NCBI GenBank assembly: GCA_016861105.1
Contig: BOKS01000014.1
Span: forward strand, 80,718-144,717
Reading direction: 5' to 3'
DNA length: 64,000 nucleotides
DNA from: Betaproteobacteria bacterium
Lineage (GTDB): Bacteria; Pseudomonadota; Gammaproteobacteria; Burkholderiales; Casimicrobiaceae
The notes below the pieces were generated by a model. That model saw only the letters and a program-made list of their open reading frames with translations. It was not told the origin of the DNA and searched no databases. The translations under genes were made by a program, and so were the position numbers. Numbering within the stretch: the first letter of the stretch is position 1; every line of letters starts with the position of its first letter. Shown piece after piece: positions 41,190 through 50,973 of the stretch.

Positions 41190-41427
41190 GGCGCGCTTCG
41201 CTTCCGTGGTCGTGGTCCTGCGGCATCGCCGGCGAGCGCGCGTCCCGCGGGCGCACGAAGACCGCCGGCAGCGCCCTTGCCGCGCCGTGGTCCCCGCGTC
41301 GCTCGTTCCCGGCCTGCCGGACGCGGAGGCGACACCCTCCGGACCGGCGTTCCTCCTGCCCGCCGGCGGGATCCTTCCCGCCGCCTTGCTGCGTACCCGA
41401 ATGCTGCGCGCTGGTACGCAAATCCGG

Positions 41428-41441
41428 TTGATCGAGGTCAA
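41428..41441. promoter_or_regulatory. Putative FNR/ANR-type box TTGAT-CGAG-GTCAA upstream of nfn-like gene
   Basis: Full consensus match; ~240 bp upstream of the 41189 start (- strand). Confidence 0.55.
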
Positions 41442-41656
41442 AGGCGGGGCGGGCTTTTCGGCGAAGTCGGCGTCGCGTTCCGGCAGCCATTGACCGGCGT
41501 CAGGCCGCGGGTTGCCCCGCGGGGCCGGCGCACCCGCGGATGCGGGACGTTCCGTGTCCGGAATTGCGACGCCGTGTGCCCGCGCGCCGTGCTAGCGTCG
41601 CGGCACGCGGCTGTTACACCGGCCGTTACGCCCCGCACGCTGCTGCAGTTCGCCAG

Positions 41657-41670
41657 TTGACGGCCATCAA
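41657..41670. promoter_or_regulatory. Putative FNR/ANR-type box TTGAC-GGCC-ATCAA upstream of frdC
   Basis: Full consensus match centred ~77 bp before the frdC ATG. Confidence 0.65.
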
Positions 41671-41740
41671 GCATCGTGCCGCGCGGCGGGGCTAACGTGG
41701 GCCGTTCGCCGGCCGGCACTCAATCAGGAGAGGACATCCC

Positions 41741-42514
41741 ATGGCTTCGACGAGCCCGACGATCGCCGGCGCGGGCCTGGCCGAGCGCCCGCGCCGCAGC
41801 CGCGTCCCCGCGCGTCTCGACCTGCTGCAGAGCGCGACGGGGCTCGTGCTCGCGCTGTTCATGTGGGGCCACATGTTCTTCGTGTCGACGATCCTCGTCA
41901 GCAAGGACTTCATGTGGACCGTCACGAAGATGTTCGAGGGCTACTTCATCTTCGGCAGGCCCTACCCGGGGATCGTGTCGGTGATCGTGTTCGGGATCCT
42001 CGTGCTGTTCGTCGCGCACGCGTTCCTCGCCGTGCGCAAGCTGCCGATCAGCTTCCGCCAGTGGCAGATGTACCGCGGCCACATGAAGGTGATGAAGCAC
42101 GAGGACACGACCCTGTGGTGGGTGCAGGCCGTGACCGGCTTCATGCTGTTCTTCCTGGTGACCGTGCACCTCTACCAGATGCTGATGCACCCCGGCCTGA
42201 TCGGACCCTACGAGTCGGCCGACCGCGTGTGGACCGGACGCTGGTGGCCGCTCTACCTCGTGATGCTGTTCGCCGTCGAGCTGCACGGCGGCATCGGCCT
42301 CTACCGCCTCGCCGTCAAGTGGGGCTGGTTCGAGCGCGGCGACGCCGACGCGACGCGCGCCACGCTGAAGAAGGCGAAGTGGGTGCTGACGGTGTTCTTC
42401 CTCGTGCTCGGCCTGGCGACGCTGGCGGCGTACATGAAGATCGGCTACGAGCACGCCGACCGGGCGGGCGAGCGCTACGTGCCCGCGTCGGTGCAACCGG
42501 GAGCCGTGCAATGA
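41741..42514 (+). CDS. frdC: Fumarate reductase cytochrome b subunit (Wolinella type, diheme)
   Basis: [73 protein letters not shown]. Confidence 0.93.
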   Translation: MASTSPTIAGAGLAERPRRSRVPARLDLLQSATGLVLALFMWGHMFFVSTILVSKDFMWTVTKMFEGYFIFGRPYPGIVSVIVFGILVLFVAHAFLAVRKLPISFRQWQMYRGHMKVMKHEDTTLWWVQAVTGFMLFFLVTVHLYQMLMHPGLIGPYESADRVWTGRWWPLYLVMLFAVELHGGIGLYRLAVKWGWFERGDADATRATLKKAKWVLTVFFLVLGLATLAAYMKIGYEHADRAGERYVPASVQPGAVQ

Positions 42515-44544
42515 AGGTCGTCTACACCGACGTTCTCGTCATCGGCGGCGGGCTCGCGGGCCTGCGGCTCGCCATCGCGGCCAGGCGCCGCGGCCACGAC
42601 GCGCTGATCCTGTCGCTCGTGCCGCCGAAGCGCTCGCACAGCAAGGCGGCGCAGGGGGGCATGCAGGCCTCGCTCGGCAACGTGATCAAGGGCCAGGGCG
42701 ACAACGAGGACGTGCACTTCGAGGACACCGTGCGCGGCTCCGACTGGGGTGCCGACCAGGAGGTCGTGCGCATGTTCGTCAACACGGCGCCCAAGGCGGT
42801 GCGCGAGCTGGCGGCCTGGGGCGTGCCGTGGAGCCGCGTGCGCAAGGGCGACCGGCAGGTCGTCATCAACGGCCAGAAGGTGACGATCACCGAGCGCGAC
42901 GAGGCGCACGGCCTCGTCGCGCAGCGCGACTTCGGCGGCACGAAGAAGTGGCGCACCTGCTACGTCTCCGACTGCACCGGCCACGCGATGCTGCAGGCGG
43001 TCGGCGACCAGGCGATCGCCGCGGCCATCCCGGTGCACGAACGCACCGAGGCGCTGGCGCTCATCCACGACGGCGGGCGCTGCTACGGCGCCGTCGTGCG
43101 CGACCTCGTCACGGGAACGCTGTCCGCGTATCTGGCCAAGGCGACGGCGATCACGACGGGCGGCGCGGGGCGGCTCTACCGCGTGACGACCAACGCCGTG
43201 ATCTGCGAGGGCATCGGCCACGCGATCGCGCTGGAGACCGGCGTGGCGGCCCTCGGCAACATGGAGGCGGTGCAGTTCCATCCGACGGGCATCTTCCCGG
43301 CCGGCATCCTCGTCACCGAGGGCTGCCGCGGCGACGGCGGCCTGCTCAAGGACGCGGACGGCCACCGCTTCATGCCCGACTACGAGCCCGAGAAGAAGGA
43401 GCTCGCCTCGCGCGACGTGGTGTCGCGGCGGATGGAGGAGCACATCGCCAAGGGCAAGGGGGTCAAGTCGCGCTTCGGCGACCACCTCTGGCTCGACATC
43501 ACGCTGCTCGGCGAGCAGCACATCCGCCACAACCTGCGCGAGGTCTACGAGATCTGCCACTACTTCATGGGCGTGGACCCGGTGAAGGACATGATCCCGG
43601 TGCGCCCGGCGCAGCACTACACGATGGGCGGGGTGCGGACGAAGCCGAGCGGCGAGAGCCCCACGCTCAAGGGCCTGTTCTCCGCCGGCGAGGCCGCCTG
43701 CTGGGACATGCACGGCTTCAACCGCCTCGGCGGCAATTCGGTCGCCGAGACCGTCGTGGCCGGCATGATCGTCGGCGAGTACGTCGCCGACTTCTGCGAC
43801 CGCGCCGAGAACGACGTGAACATCCCGACCGGCGTCGTGCGCGAATTCCTCGAGCGCGAGCAGGCCAAGCTCGACCGGCTGGCGCAGGGCGGCGGCAGCG
43901 AGGACGCGGCGAAGCTCAAGGCGCGCATGCAGGAGATCATGACCGCCAAGGTCGGCATCTTCCGCCGCGGCAAGGACCTCGAGGAGGCCGTCGACGAGCT
44001 CCAGGAGCTGCTGGTGCGCAGCCGCAGCATCGGGCTGCGCTCGCGCGCGCCGGGTCCCAACCCGGAGCTGGTGACGGCCTACCGCACGCAGAAGATGCTC
44101 AGGCTCGCGCTGACGGTCGCGTACGGCGCGCTCACGCGCACCGAGAGCCGCGGCGCGCACTTCCGCGAGGACCATCCGCGCCGCGACGACGCGCAGTGGC
44201 TGAAGCGCACGCTGGCGACGTGGAAGAGCGACGCGGACACGCTCCCCACGCTCGACTACGAGCCGCTCGACATCAGGCGCATGGAGCTGCCGCCCGGCTG
44301 GCGCGGGTACGGCGCGAAGGACTACACCGACCACCCCGACACCGCGGCGCGGCAGGCGGAGGTCGACGCGCTGAAGGAGAAGCACGCCGACCGCTTCGCG
44401 CGCCAGCGCGCACTCATGCCCTACGACCACCTGCTGCCGCAACGGCTCAAGGGGCGCAACGAGCGCATCGACGAGCGGTTCCCGGCGGCGCCGGGCGGCG
44501 CGGGCGACACGCCGGAGTCCGCGTTCGCCTGGGAAAGCGAGTGA
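42511..44544 (+). CDS. frdA: Fumarate reductase flavoprotein subunit
   Basis: [107 protein letters not shown]. Confidence 0.96.
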   Translation: MKVVYTDVLVIGGGLAGLRLAIAARRRGHDALILSLVPPKRSHSKAAQGGMQASLGNVIKGQGDNEDVHFEDTVRGSDWGADQEVVRMFVNTAPKAVRELAAWGVPWSRVRKGDRQVVINGQKVTITERDEAHGLVAQRDFGGTKKWRTCYVSDCTGHAMLQAVGDQAIAAAIPVHERTEALALIHDGGRCYGAVVRDLVTGTLSAYLAKATAITTGGAGRLYRVTTNAVICEGIGHAIALETGVAALGNMEAVQFHPTGIFPAGILVTEGCRGDGGLLKDADGHRFMPDYEPEKKELASRDVVSRRMEEHIAKGKGVKSRFGDHLWLDITLLGEQHIRHNLREVYEICHYFMGVDPVKDMIPVRPAQHYTMGGVRTKPSGESPTLKGLFSAGEAACWDMHGFNRLGGNSVAETVVAGMIVGEYVADFCDRAENDVNIPTGVVREFLEREQAKLDRLAQGGGSEDAAKLKARMQEIMTAKVGIFRRGKDLEEAVDELQELLVRSRSIGLRSRAPGPNPELVTAYRTQKMLRLALTVAYGALTRTESRGAHFREDHPRRDDAQWLKRTLATWKSDADTLPTLDYEPLDIRRMELPPGWRGYGAKDYTDHPDTAARQAEVDALKEKHADRFARQRALMPYDHLLPQRLKGRNERIDERFPAAPGGAGDTPESAFAWESE

Positions 44545-44553
44545 GGTGAGGAC

Positions 44554-45366
44554 GTGACGACCACGACCATCGTGAAGGCCCCCTCGACGAGCGCGCCGCC
44601 GGCGCCGGCGGCGGCCGCGGCCCCGGCTGGTGGCGTCGCCACCGGCGCGAAGATCCGCGTGCACGCGCTGCGCTACAACCCGCAGGAGCCTGGCAGCGTC
44701 CCGCACATGCAGACCTACGAGCTCGAGCAGACGGAAGGGATGACGCTGTTCATCGCGCTCTCCGAGATCCGCGAGACGCTGGATCCCACGCTGCAGTTCG
44801 ACTTCGTCTGCCGCGCCGGCATCTGCGGCAGCTGCGCGATGATGGTCAACGGACGCCCGACGCTCGCCTGCCGCACGCTGACGCGCGACGTCGGGCCGGA
44901 CATCACGCTGGCGCCGCTGCCGGTGTTCGAGCTCATCGGCGACCTGTCGGTCAACACCGGCAGGTGGATGCGCGGCACCAGCGAGCGCCTGGAGGCGTGG
45001 CTGCACGGGGACCCCCAGGCCCGCGACATCTGCCGCATCGAGGAGCCGATGGAGCCGGAGCTCGCCGAGAAGCTGAACGAGCTGGACCGCTGCGTGGAGT
45101 GCGGCTGCTGCGTGGCCGCTTGCGGGACGGCGCGCATGCGGCCCGACTTCGTCGGCGCGGTGGGCATGGCGAAGATCGCCCGCTTCCGCCTCGACCCGCG
45201 CGACAAGCGCACCGACGACGACTACTACGAGCTGGTGGGCACCGACGACGGCGTGTTCGGCTGCATGTCGCTGCTCGCCTGCCACGACGTGTGCCCGAAG
45301 GACCTGCCGCTGCAGACGCAGATCGCCTTCCTGCGGCGCAAGATGGCCGGAAAGGGCTGGGCTTGA
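44554..45366 (+). CDS. frdB: Fumarate reductase iron-sulfur subunit
   Basis: CRAGICGSCAMMVNGRPTLACRTL, CVECGCCVAACGTARMR, CMSLLACHDVCPKDLPLQTQIAFLRRKM. Confidence 0.96.
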   Translation: MTTTTIVKAPSTSAPPAPAAAAAPAGGVATGAKIRVHALRYNPQEPGSVPHMQTYELEQTEGMTLFIALSEIRETLDPTLQFDFVCRAGICGSCAMMVNGRPTLACRTLTRDVGPDITLAPLPVFELIGDLSVNTGRWMRGTSERLEAWLHGDPQARDICRIEEPMEPELAEKLNELDRCVECGCCVAACGTARMRPDFVGAVGMAKIARFRLDPRDKRTDDDYYELVGTDDGVFGCMSLLACHDVCPKDLPLQTQIAFLRRKMAGKGWA

Positions 45367-45408
45367 CTTGAACGACGGACCGACCTGAAGGCCGGCCGAC
45401 ATCTCACA

Positions 45409-45448
45409 TCGTCGTCCCCGCGGAGGCGGGGACCCAGTGTCCTTCGAC
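45409..45448. repeat. REP-like element, second copy
   Basis: TCGTCGTCCCCGCGGAGGCGGGGACCCAGTGTCCTTCGA aligns with 7004-7042 (GTCGTCGTCCCCGCGCAGGCGGGGATCCGGCGTCCTTCGA); stem CCCCGC/GCGGGG 45416-45431. Confidence 0.75.
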
Positions 45449-45499
45449 GAGGTCGGCGCTGGATCCCCCGTCCGCCGGACGGCACCGCGAGGTTACAGC

Positions 45500-46903
45500 A
45501 TGGCAACGCGCATCGAAAAGGACTTCCTCGGAGCGAAGGAGATTCCCGCGGACGCGTACTACGGCGTCCAGACGCTCCGCGGCAAGGAGAACTTCCACAT
45601 CACCGGCATCCCGATGTCGCTGGAGCCGAACTTCGTCAAGGCGTTCGGCTACGTGAAGAAGGCCGCCGCACTCGCCAACCGCGACCTCGGCGTGCTCGAC
45701 GCGAAGATCGCCGACGCGATCGCGAAGGCCTGCGACCGCCTGATCGCCGGCGAGATGCGCGACCAGTTCGTCACCGACTTCATCCAGGGCGGCGCCGGCA
45801 CCTCGACGAACATGAACGCCAACGAGGTCATCGCCAACCTGGCGCTGGAGAGCCTCGGGCACGCGAAGGGCGACTACCAGCACGTCAACCCGAACGACCA
45901 CGTGAACTTCGGGCAGTCGACCAACGACATGTACCCGACCGCGTTCCGCCTCGCGCTGATCATGCGGCTGGAGAGCTACATGGGCTCGCTGACCGCGCTG
46001 CAGGAGGCGTTCTTCGCGAAGGGCAGGGAGTTCGGCAAGGTCCTGAAGATGGGCCGCACGCACCTGCAGGACGCCGTGCCGATGTCGCTGGGCCAGGAAT
46101 TCCACGGCTGGGGGACGACGATCGGCGAGGAAGTGCAGCGCATCGCGGAGGTGCGGCAGTTCCTCCACGAGATCAACCTCGGCGCCACCGCGATCGGCAC
46201 GACCGTCACGGCCGCTCCCGGCTATCCGGAGCTCGCCACGAAGCACCTCTCCGAGCTGACCGGACGCAAGTTCATCCTCGCCGGCGACCTGATCGAGGCG
46301 ACCTCCGACACCGGCGCCTACGTGCTGCTCTCCGGCGTGCTGAAGCGCACCTCGTCGAAGCTCACCAAGATCTGCAACGACCTCCGGCTGCTCGCCTCCG
46401 GTCCGCGCTGCGGGCTGAACGAGATCAACCTGCCGCAGATGCAGCCGGGCAGCTCGATCATGCCCGGCAAGGTGAACCCGGTGATTCCCGAGGTCGTGAA
46501 CCAGGTCGGCTTCCTCGTCATCGGGCTCGACCTCACCGTCACGCTGGCCGCCTCCGCTGGCCAGCTGCAGCTCAACGTGATGGAGCCGGTGATCACCTTC
46601 GCGCTGTTCACCTCGATCGCGACGATGGAGAACGCGGTGAACAGCCTGCGGGTCAACTGCGTTGCCGGGATCACGGCGAACGCCGAGCGGACGCGCGACA
46701 TGGTGCTGAACTCGCTCGGCATCGTCACGCTGCTCAAGCCGGCGCTCGGCTACAAGCAGTGCGCCGAGCTCGCGCGCGAGGGCTACGAGACCGGCAAGTC
46801 GCTGCACGACATCGTCGTCAAGGAGCGCAAGCTCATGACGCAGGCGAAGTGGGACGAGACGTTCTCGTTCGAGAACCTGATCAACCCGAAGTTCGAACAA
46901 TAG
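45500..46903 (+). CDS. aspA: Aspartate ammonia-lyase
   Basis: EKDFLGAKEIPADAYYGVQTLRGKENFHITG, fumarase/aspartase signature GSSIMPGKVNPVIPE. Confidence 0.95.
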   Translation: MATRIEKDFLGAKEIPADAYYGVQTLRGKENFHITGIPMSLEPNFVKAFGYVKKAAALANRDLGVLDAKIADAIAKACDRLIAGEMRDQFVTDFIQGGAGTSTNMNANEVIANLALESLGHAKGDYQHVNPNDHVNFGQSTNDMYPTAFRLALIMRLESYMGSLTALQEAFFAKGREFGKVLKMGRTHLQDAVPMSLGQEFHGWGTTIGEEVQRIAEVRQFLHEINLGATAIGTTVTAAPGYPELATKHLSELTGRKFILAGDLIEATSDTGAYVLLSGVLKRTSSKLTKICNDLRLLASGPRCGLNEINLPQMQPGSSIMPGKVNPVIPEVVNQVGFLVIGLDLTVTLAASAGQLQLNVMEPVITFALFTSIATMENAVNSLRVNCVAGITANAERTRDMVLNSLGIVTLLKPALGYKQCAELAREGYETGKSLHDIVVKERKLMTQAKWDETFSFENLINPKFEQ

Positions 46904-46989
46904 GACAAGCCCGGCGCTGAAGCGGCGGTCCGGCGATCGACGCGACGCCTTCCGATCGCCGGCCGCGTCAGCCGCCGCAAGGAACACCA

Positions 46990-48318
46990 ATGACACTGTC
47001 GATCGTTCTGCAGTTCGCCGTCGTGCTGGCGGCGATCTGGATGGGCGCGCGCTTCTCCGGCGTGGGCCTCGGCCTGTGGGGCGCCGTCGGGCTCCTCGTC
47101 CTCATCGTCGTCTTCAACGTCAACCCCACGTCGCCGCCGGTCGACGTCATGCTGATCATCCTCGCGGTGATCATGGCGGCGTCCGTGATGGACGCCGCGG
47201 GCGGCATCGACTTCCTCGTGCGCGTCGCCGAACGGATCATCCGCGCGAACCCGAAGTACGTGACGATCGTCGCGCCGCTCACCACGTGGACGTTCACGTT
47301 CTTCGCGGGGACCGGCCACATCGTCTACCCGCTGCTGCCGGTGATCTACGAGACCGCGCACCAGAGCGGCATCCGGCCCGAGCGCCCGATGGCGGTCGCG
47401 ACGATCGCCTCGCAGCAGGCGATCACGGCGAGCCCGGTGGCCGCCGCCACCGCCGCGATGATCGGCCTGTTCAGCGAAAAGGGCCTGTCGCAGTGGGGCC
47501 TGCCGGAGATCCTGATGGTCTGCGTCCCGGCGACGCTCGCCGGCGTGATCGTCGCCGCGATCGTGTCGATGTTCATCGGCAAGGACCTGAAGGACGATCC
47601 CGAGTACCAGGCGCGGCTCGCGGCCGGGAAGATCCCCGCCCCGAAGACCGCCGAGCAGGAGCGGGCGCCGCTCAAGCCGACGGCGAAGCTCTCCGCGTTC
47701 CTGTTCCTCGCGGGCGTGATCACCGTCGTGGTGCTCGGCTTCTTCCCGGCGCTGCGGACGCTCCCCGGCGCGAAGGCGGCCGTGTCGATGCCGATCGTCA
47801 TCGAGGTGACGATGATGTCCGTGGCCGCGGTCATGCTGCTGCTGACCCGCACGCCGGTGGACGAGGTGACGAAGACGCCGACGCTGCGCGCCGGCGTCGT
47901 CGCGGTGATCGGCATCTTCGGCCTGGCGTGGCTCGGCGACAGCTTCATCGCCGCGCACCGGGACGTGATCGTGCCGGCGATCGGCGACTGGGCGAAGGCC
48001 GCGCCGTGGACGTTCGCGTTCGGCCTGTTCTTCGCGTCGGTGCTCCTCTACAGCCAGGCCGCGACCACGCGCGCGCTGATGCCGCTCGGCCTCGCGCTCG
48101 GCATCCCGCCGCAGTTCCTGATCGCGATGTTCCCGTCGGTCAACGGCTACTTCTTCATCCCGACCTACGGCTCGCTGATCGCGGCGATCAACTTCGACCT
48201 GTCGGGGACGACGCGGATCGGCCGCTACGTGCTCAACCACTCGTTCATGATCCCGGGCCTGGTCGCCACGTCGGTGGCGGTGATCGTCGGCCTGCTGCTC
48301 GCCGGGCTGATGTTCTGA
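46990..48318 (+). CDS. dcuA: Anaerobic C4-dicarboxylate transporter
   Basis: FTFFAGTGHIVYPLLPVIYETAHQSGIRPERPMAVATIASQQAITASPVAAATAAMIGL; C-terminal LNHSFMIPGLVATSVAVIVGLLL. Confidence 0.94.
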   Translation: MTLSIVLQFAVVLAAIWMGARFSGVGLGLWGAVGLLVLIVVFNVNPTSPPVDVMLIILAVIMAASVMDAAGGIDFLVRVAERIIRANPKYVTIVAPLTTWTFTFFAGTGHIVYPLLPVIYETAHQSGIRPERPMAVATIASQQAITASPVAAATAAMIGLFSEKGLSQWGLPEILMVCVPATLAGVIVAAIVSMFIGKDLKDDPEYQARLAAGKIPAPKTAEQERAPLKPTAKLSAFLFLAGVITVVVLGFFPALRTLPGAKAAVSMPIVIEVTMMSVAAVMLLLTRTPVDEVTKTPTLRAGVVAVIGIFGLAWLGDSFIAAHRDVIVPAIGDWAKAAPWTFAFGLFFASVLLYSQAATTRALMPLGLALGIPPQFLIAMFPSVNGYFFIPTYGSLIAAINFDLSGTTRIGRYVLNHSFMIPGLVATSVAVIVGLLLAGLMF

Positions 48319-48357
48319 GGTCGCGATCCGGGCGACGCATGGCGCCCGGCGGACGAC

Positions 48358-49046
48358 GTGCAGCGCCGGCGCGCGGCCGCGGCGCAGTGGCGGGACGCGC
48401 CGCCGCGGGCGCTGACCGGCGCGCTGGCGGACGTCGCGCGCTCCGGCGCAGTACGGCTCGGCCACCGCGACGACGCGGCGCCGTTCTCGCTCGTGACCCG
48501 GGCCGGGGTGCCGGCCGGTTACTCGATCGACCTGTGCCGCGCCGTGGTCGCCGCCATCCGCGAGGCCATCGGCGGCCAGGCCGTCTCCGTCGAGTTCGTC
48601 CGTGTCGGCGCGGCGCCGCAGACCCCCTGGAGCGGATCGCGGCCGGCGACGTCGACCTCGAGTGCGGCTCGACCTCGATCACGCCGCAGCGCAGCAGGCG
48701 GGTGGCGTTCTCACCGGCGACCTTCATGGCCGGCACCAGGCTCGCCGTCGCAGGCGACGACATCCTCCTGCTGGGCCAGATGCTGCAGGCCGGGCGGCGG
48801 GACGACTTCGCGATCGTCGGCGAGCCGCTGTCGTACGACCGCTACGCGCTCGCCTTCCGCAGGGGCGACGCCGCGTTCGGCGCGGTCGTCGACGCGGCGC
48901 TGCGCGACCTCGCGGCGTCAGGCGAGCTGCGGCGGACCTACAACAAGTGGTTCGTGCGCACGCTGCCCACCGGCGTGCGGCTCGGCTGGCCGATGGGCCC
49001 CGAACTCAGGCGCGCGTTCGAACTGCTCGGACAGCCGCCCGCGTGA
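48358..49046 (+). pseudogene. Degenerate GltI-like amino-acid-binding protein (frameshift plus internal deletion, no signal peptide)
   Basis: Frame 1 gives ...GAVRLGHRDDAAPFSLVTRAGVPAGYSIDLCRAVVAAIRE...VEFVRVGAAPQTP; after the C-run at 48623-48627 homology continues in another frame as LERIAAGDVDLECGSTSITPQRSRRVAFSPATFMAGTRLAV...YNKWFVRTLP. Confidence 0.8.
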
Positions 49047-49164
49047 GGCGCGTGGGCGCGACGTTGCCACCGCGAACCGCAGGAGTATGATCGGCGCGCC
49101 GCGCGGCCCGTCCGCGCGGCCGCCGCGTCCGGGGAGAGGCGCGGACGCAACGCAAGAGCGCCCG

Positions 49165-50583
49165 ATGCGCCGATCTGTTGTCCTCGCGCTGGCCGCTGCC
49201 GGCGCCGCCGTCGCCATCGCCGTGCCCGCGCACGCCGCCGGCGGCATCGACGGCGCCGCGCTCGGCCCCGCGTGGGCGATCCCGTTCGCCGGGATGCTGC
49301 TGTCGATCGCGCTGTTCCCGCTGTTCGCCGCCGAGGCGTGGGCGCGGCACTTCGAGAGGATCGCGCTCGGCTGGGCGCTCGCCTTCCTCGTGCCCGGCGC
49401 GGTCCTGCTCGGCCCGGGCCCGACCGCGCACGCGCTGGCGCACACGGCCCTGCTCGAGTACCTGCCGTTCATCATCCTGCTGTTCGCGCTGTTCGTCGTC
49501 GCGGGCGGCATCCTCATCGTCGGGAACCTGATCGGCACGCCGGGCACCAACACCGCCCTGCTCGCGTTCGGCGCGGTCAACGCGAGCTTCCTCGGCACCA
49601 CGGGCGCGTCGATGATGCTGATCCGCCCGATGATCCGGGCGAACGCGGACCGGCGCCGCAACGTGCACGTCTTCGTCTTCTTCATCTTCCTCGTCTCCAA
49701 CATCGGCGGCTCGCTGACGCCGCTCGGCGACCCGCCGCTGTTCCTCGGCTTCCTCAAGGGCGTCGACTTCCTCTGGACGATGGAGCACATGCTGCCGGCG
49801 ACGATCGTCTCCGGCGCCTACCTGCTCGCGATCTTCTGGCTCGTCGACCGCTACATGTGGTCGAAGGAGCCGCACCCGCCGATGACGAGCGCGGTGCCGC
49901 GCCAGATCCGCATCGAGGGCGGCCAGAACCTCATCTACCTCGCCGGCATCGTCGGCGCGGTGCTGGCGAGCGGCGTGTGGCGAACCGACATCGCGTTTCC
50001 CGTGGCCGAGGGAATCGCGCTGCCGTTCAACGGCATCACGCGCGACGCGGTGCTGGTCGGCATCGCGCTGCTGTCGCTCCGCACGACGCCGCGACGCGTC
50101 CGCATCGAGAACGCGTTCTCGTGGCTGCCGATCCGGGAGGTCGCCGTGCTGTTCGCCGCGATCTTCGTGACGATCATCCCGGTGCTCGCGATGCTGCAGG
50201 CGGGCCGCGACGGGCTGTTCGCGCCGCTGCTCGACCTGGTCACGCAGCCCGACGGCGCTCCCCGCAACTGGGCCTACTTCTGGCTGACCGGGTCGCTGTC
50301 GTCGTACCTCGACAACGCGCCGACCTATCTCGTGTTCTTCAACCTCGCCGGCGGCGACGCGCAGGTGCTGATGGGCCCGCTCGCGCCGACGCTGATGGCG
50401 ATCTCCGCGGGTGCGGTGTTCATGGGCGCGAACAGCTACATTGGCAACGCGCCCAACTTCATGGTGAAGGCGATCTGCGAGGAGCGCGGCATCCGCATGC
50501 CGTCGTTCTTCGGCTACCAGTGGTGGTGCTTCCTGCTGCTGTTTCCGCTGTTCGTGCTCCTCACGTTCCTGTTCTTCCTCTGA
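49165..50583 (+). CDS. Na+/H+ antiporter NhaD-like / citrate-transporter-fold permease
   Basis: Many TMs; IGTPGTNTALLAFGAVNASFLGTTGASMMLIRPMIRAN, SNIGGSLTPLGDPPLFLGFLKGV, FMGANSYIGNAPNFMVKAICEERGI. Confidence 0.85.
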   Translation: MRRSVVLALAAAGAAVAIAVPAHAAGGIDGAALGPAWAIPFAGMLLSIALFPLFAAEAWARHFERIALGWALAFLVPGAVLLGPGPTAHALAHTALLEYLPFIILLFALFVVAGGILIVGNLIGTPGTNTALLAFGAVNASFLGTTGASMMLIRPMIRANADRRRNVHVFVFFIFLVSNIGGSLTPLGDPPLFLGFLKGVDFLWTMEHMLPATIVSGAYLLAIFWLVDRYMWSKEPHPPMTSAVPRQIRIEGGQNLIYLAGIVGAVLASGVWRTDIAFPVAEGIALPFNGITRDAVLVGIALLSLRTTPRRVRIENAFSWLPIREVAVLFAAIFVTIIPVLAMLQAGRDGLFAPLLDLVTQPDGAPRNWAYFWLTGSLSSYLDNAPTYLVFFNLAGGDAQVLMGPLAPTLMAISAGAVFMGANSYIGNAPNFMVKAICEERGIRMPSFFGYQWWCFLLLFPLFVLLTFLFFL

Positions 50584-50973
50584 CGCCGCGGGTTTTTCGC
50601 GCGACCGGCGGTACGTCGGTCGATCTGCGTCAAATCCGAATCGGCATTCCGGGGGCCACCTTGCGCGCCGTCAATCCGGCGGGAGAGCCGCGGCAGAAAA
50701 TGCGTACGTGACGCCCACGAGGCGTGACGCAGTAGCGCAGGATCGCGATGTTGCACCCGTTCCGCGGGGCGCGCGCCGCGTGGTGTGCGGTCGTCCGCAG
50801 CCCTGCCATGCTCCGCCGGCACCCGCCGGCCCGCCGCCGGTCCCCCAGCGGCACGGGAGCCAAGCAACCCGAGATCCGGCCCCGGTTTCCCGTAGTGCAG
50901 CCGGTCGTTCGATCGTCGCGCGCCGTCACGAGCCGCGCGCGCCGCGCGCCGCCGGCACATCCTGGAGGTCTCG

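Noticed and set aside
41490-41503. TTGACCGGCGTCAG as an additional FNR box
   Set aside because: One mismatch in the last half-site base; listed only as weak support because full sites flank it
38889-41660. 923-aa + strand ORF
   Set aside because: Shadow of the fused Nfn-like gene
42475-45402. 975-aa antisense ORF (-)
   Set aside because: Shadow of frdA/frdB
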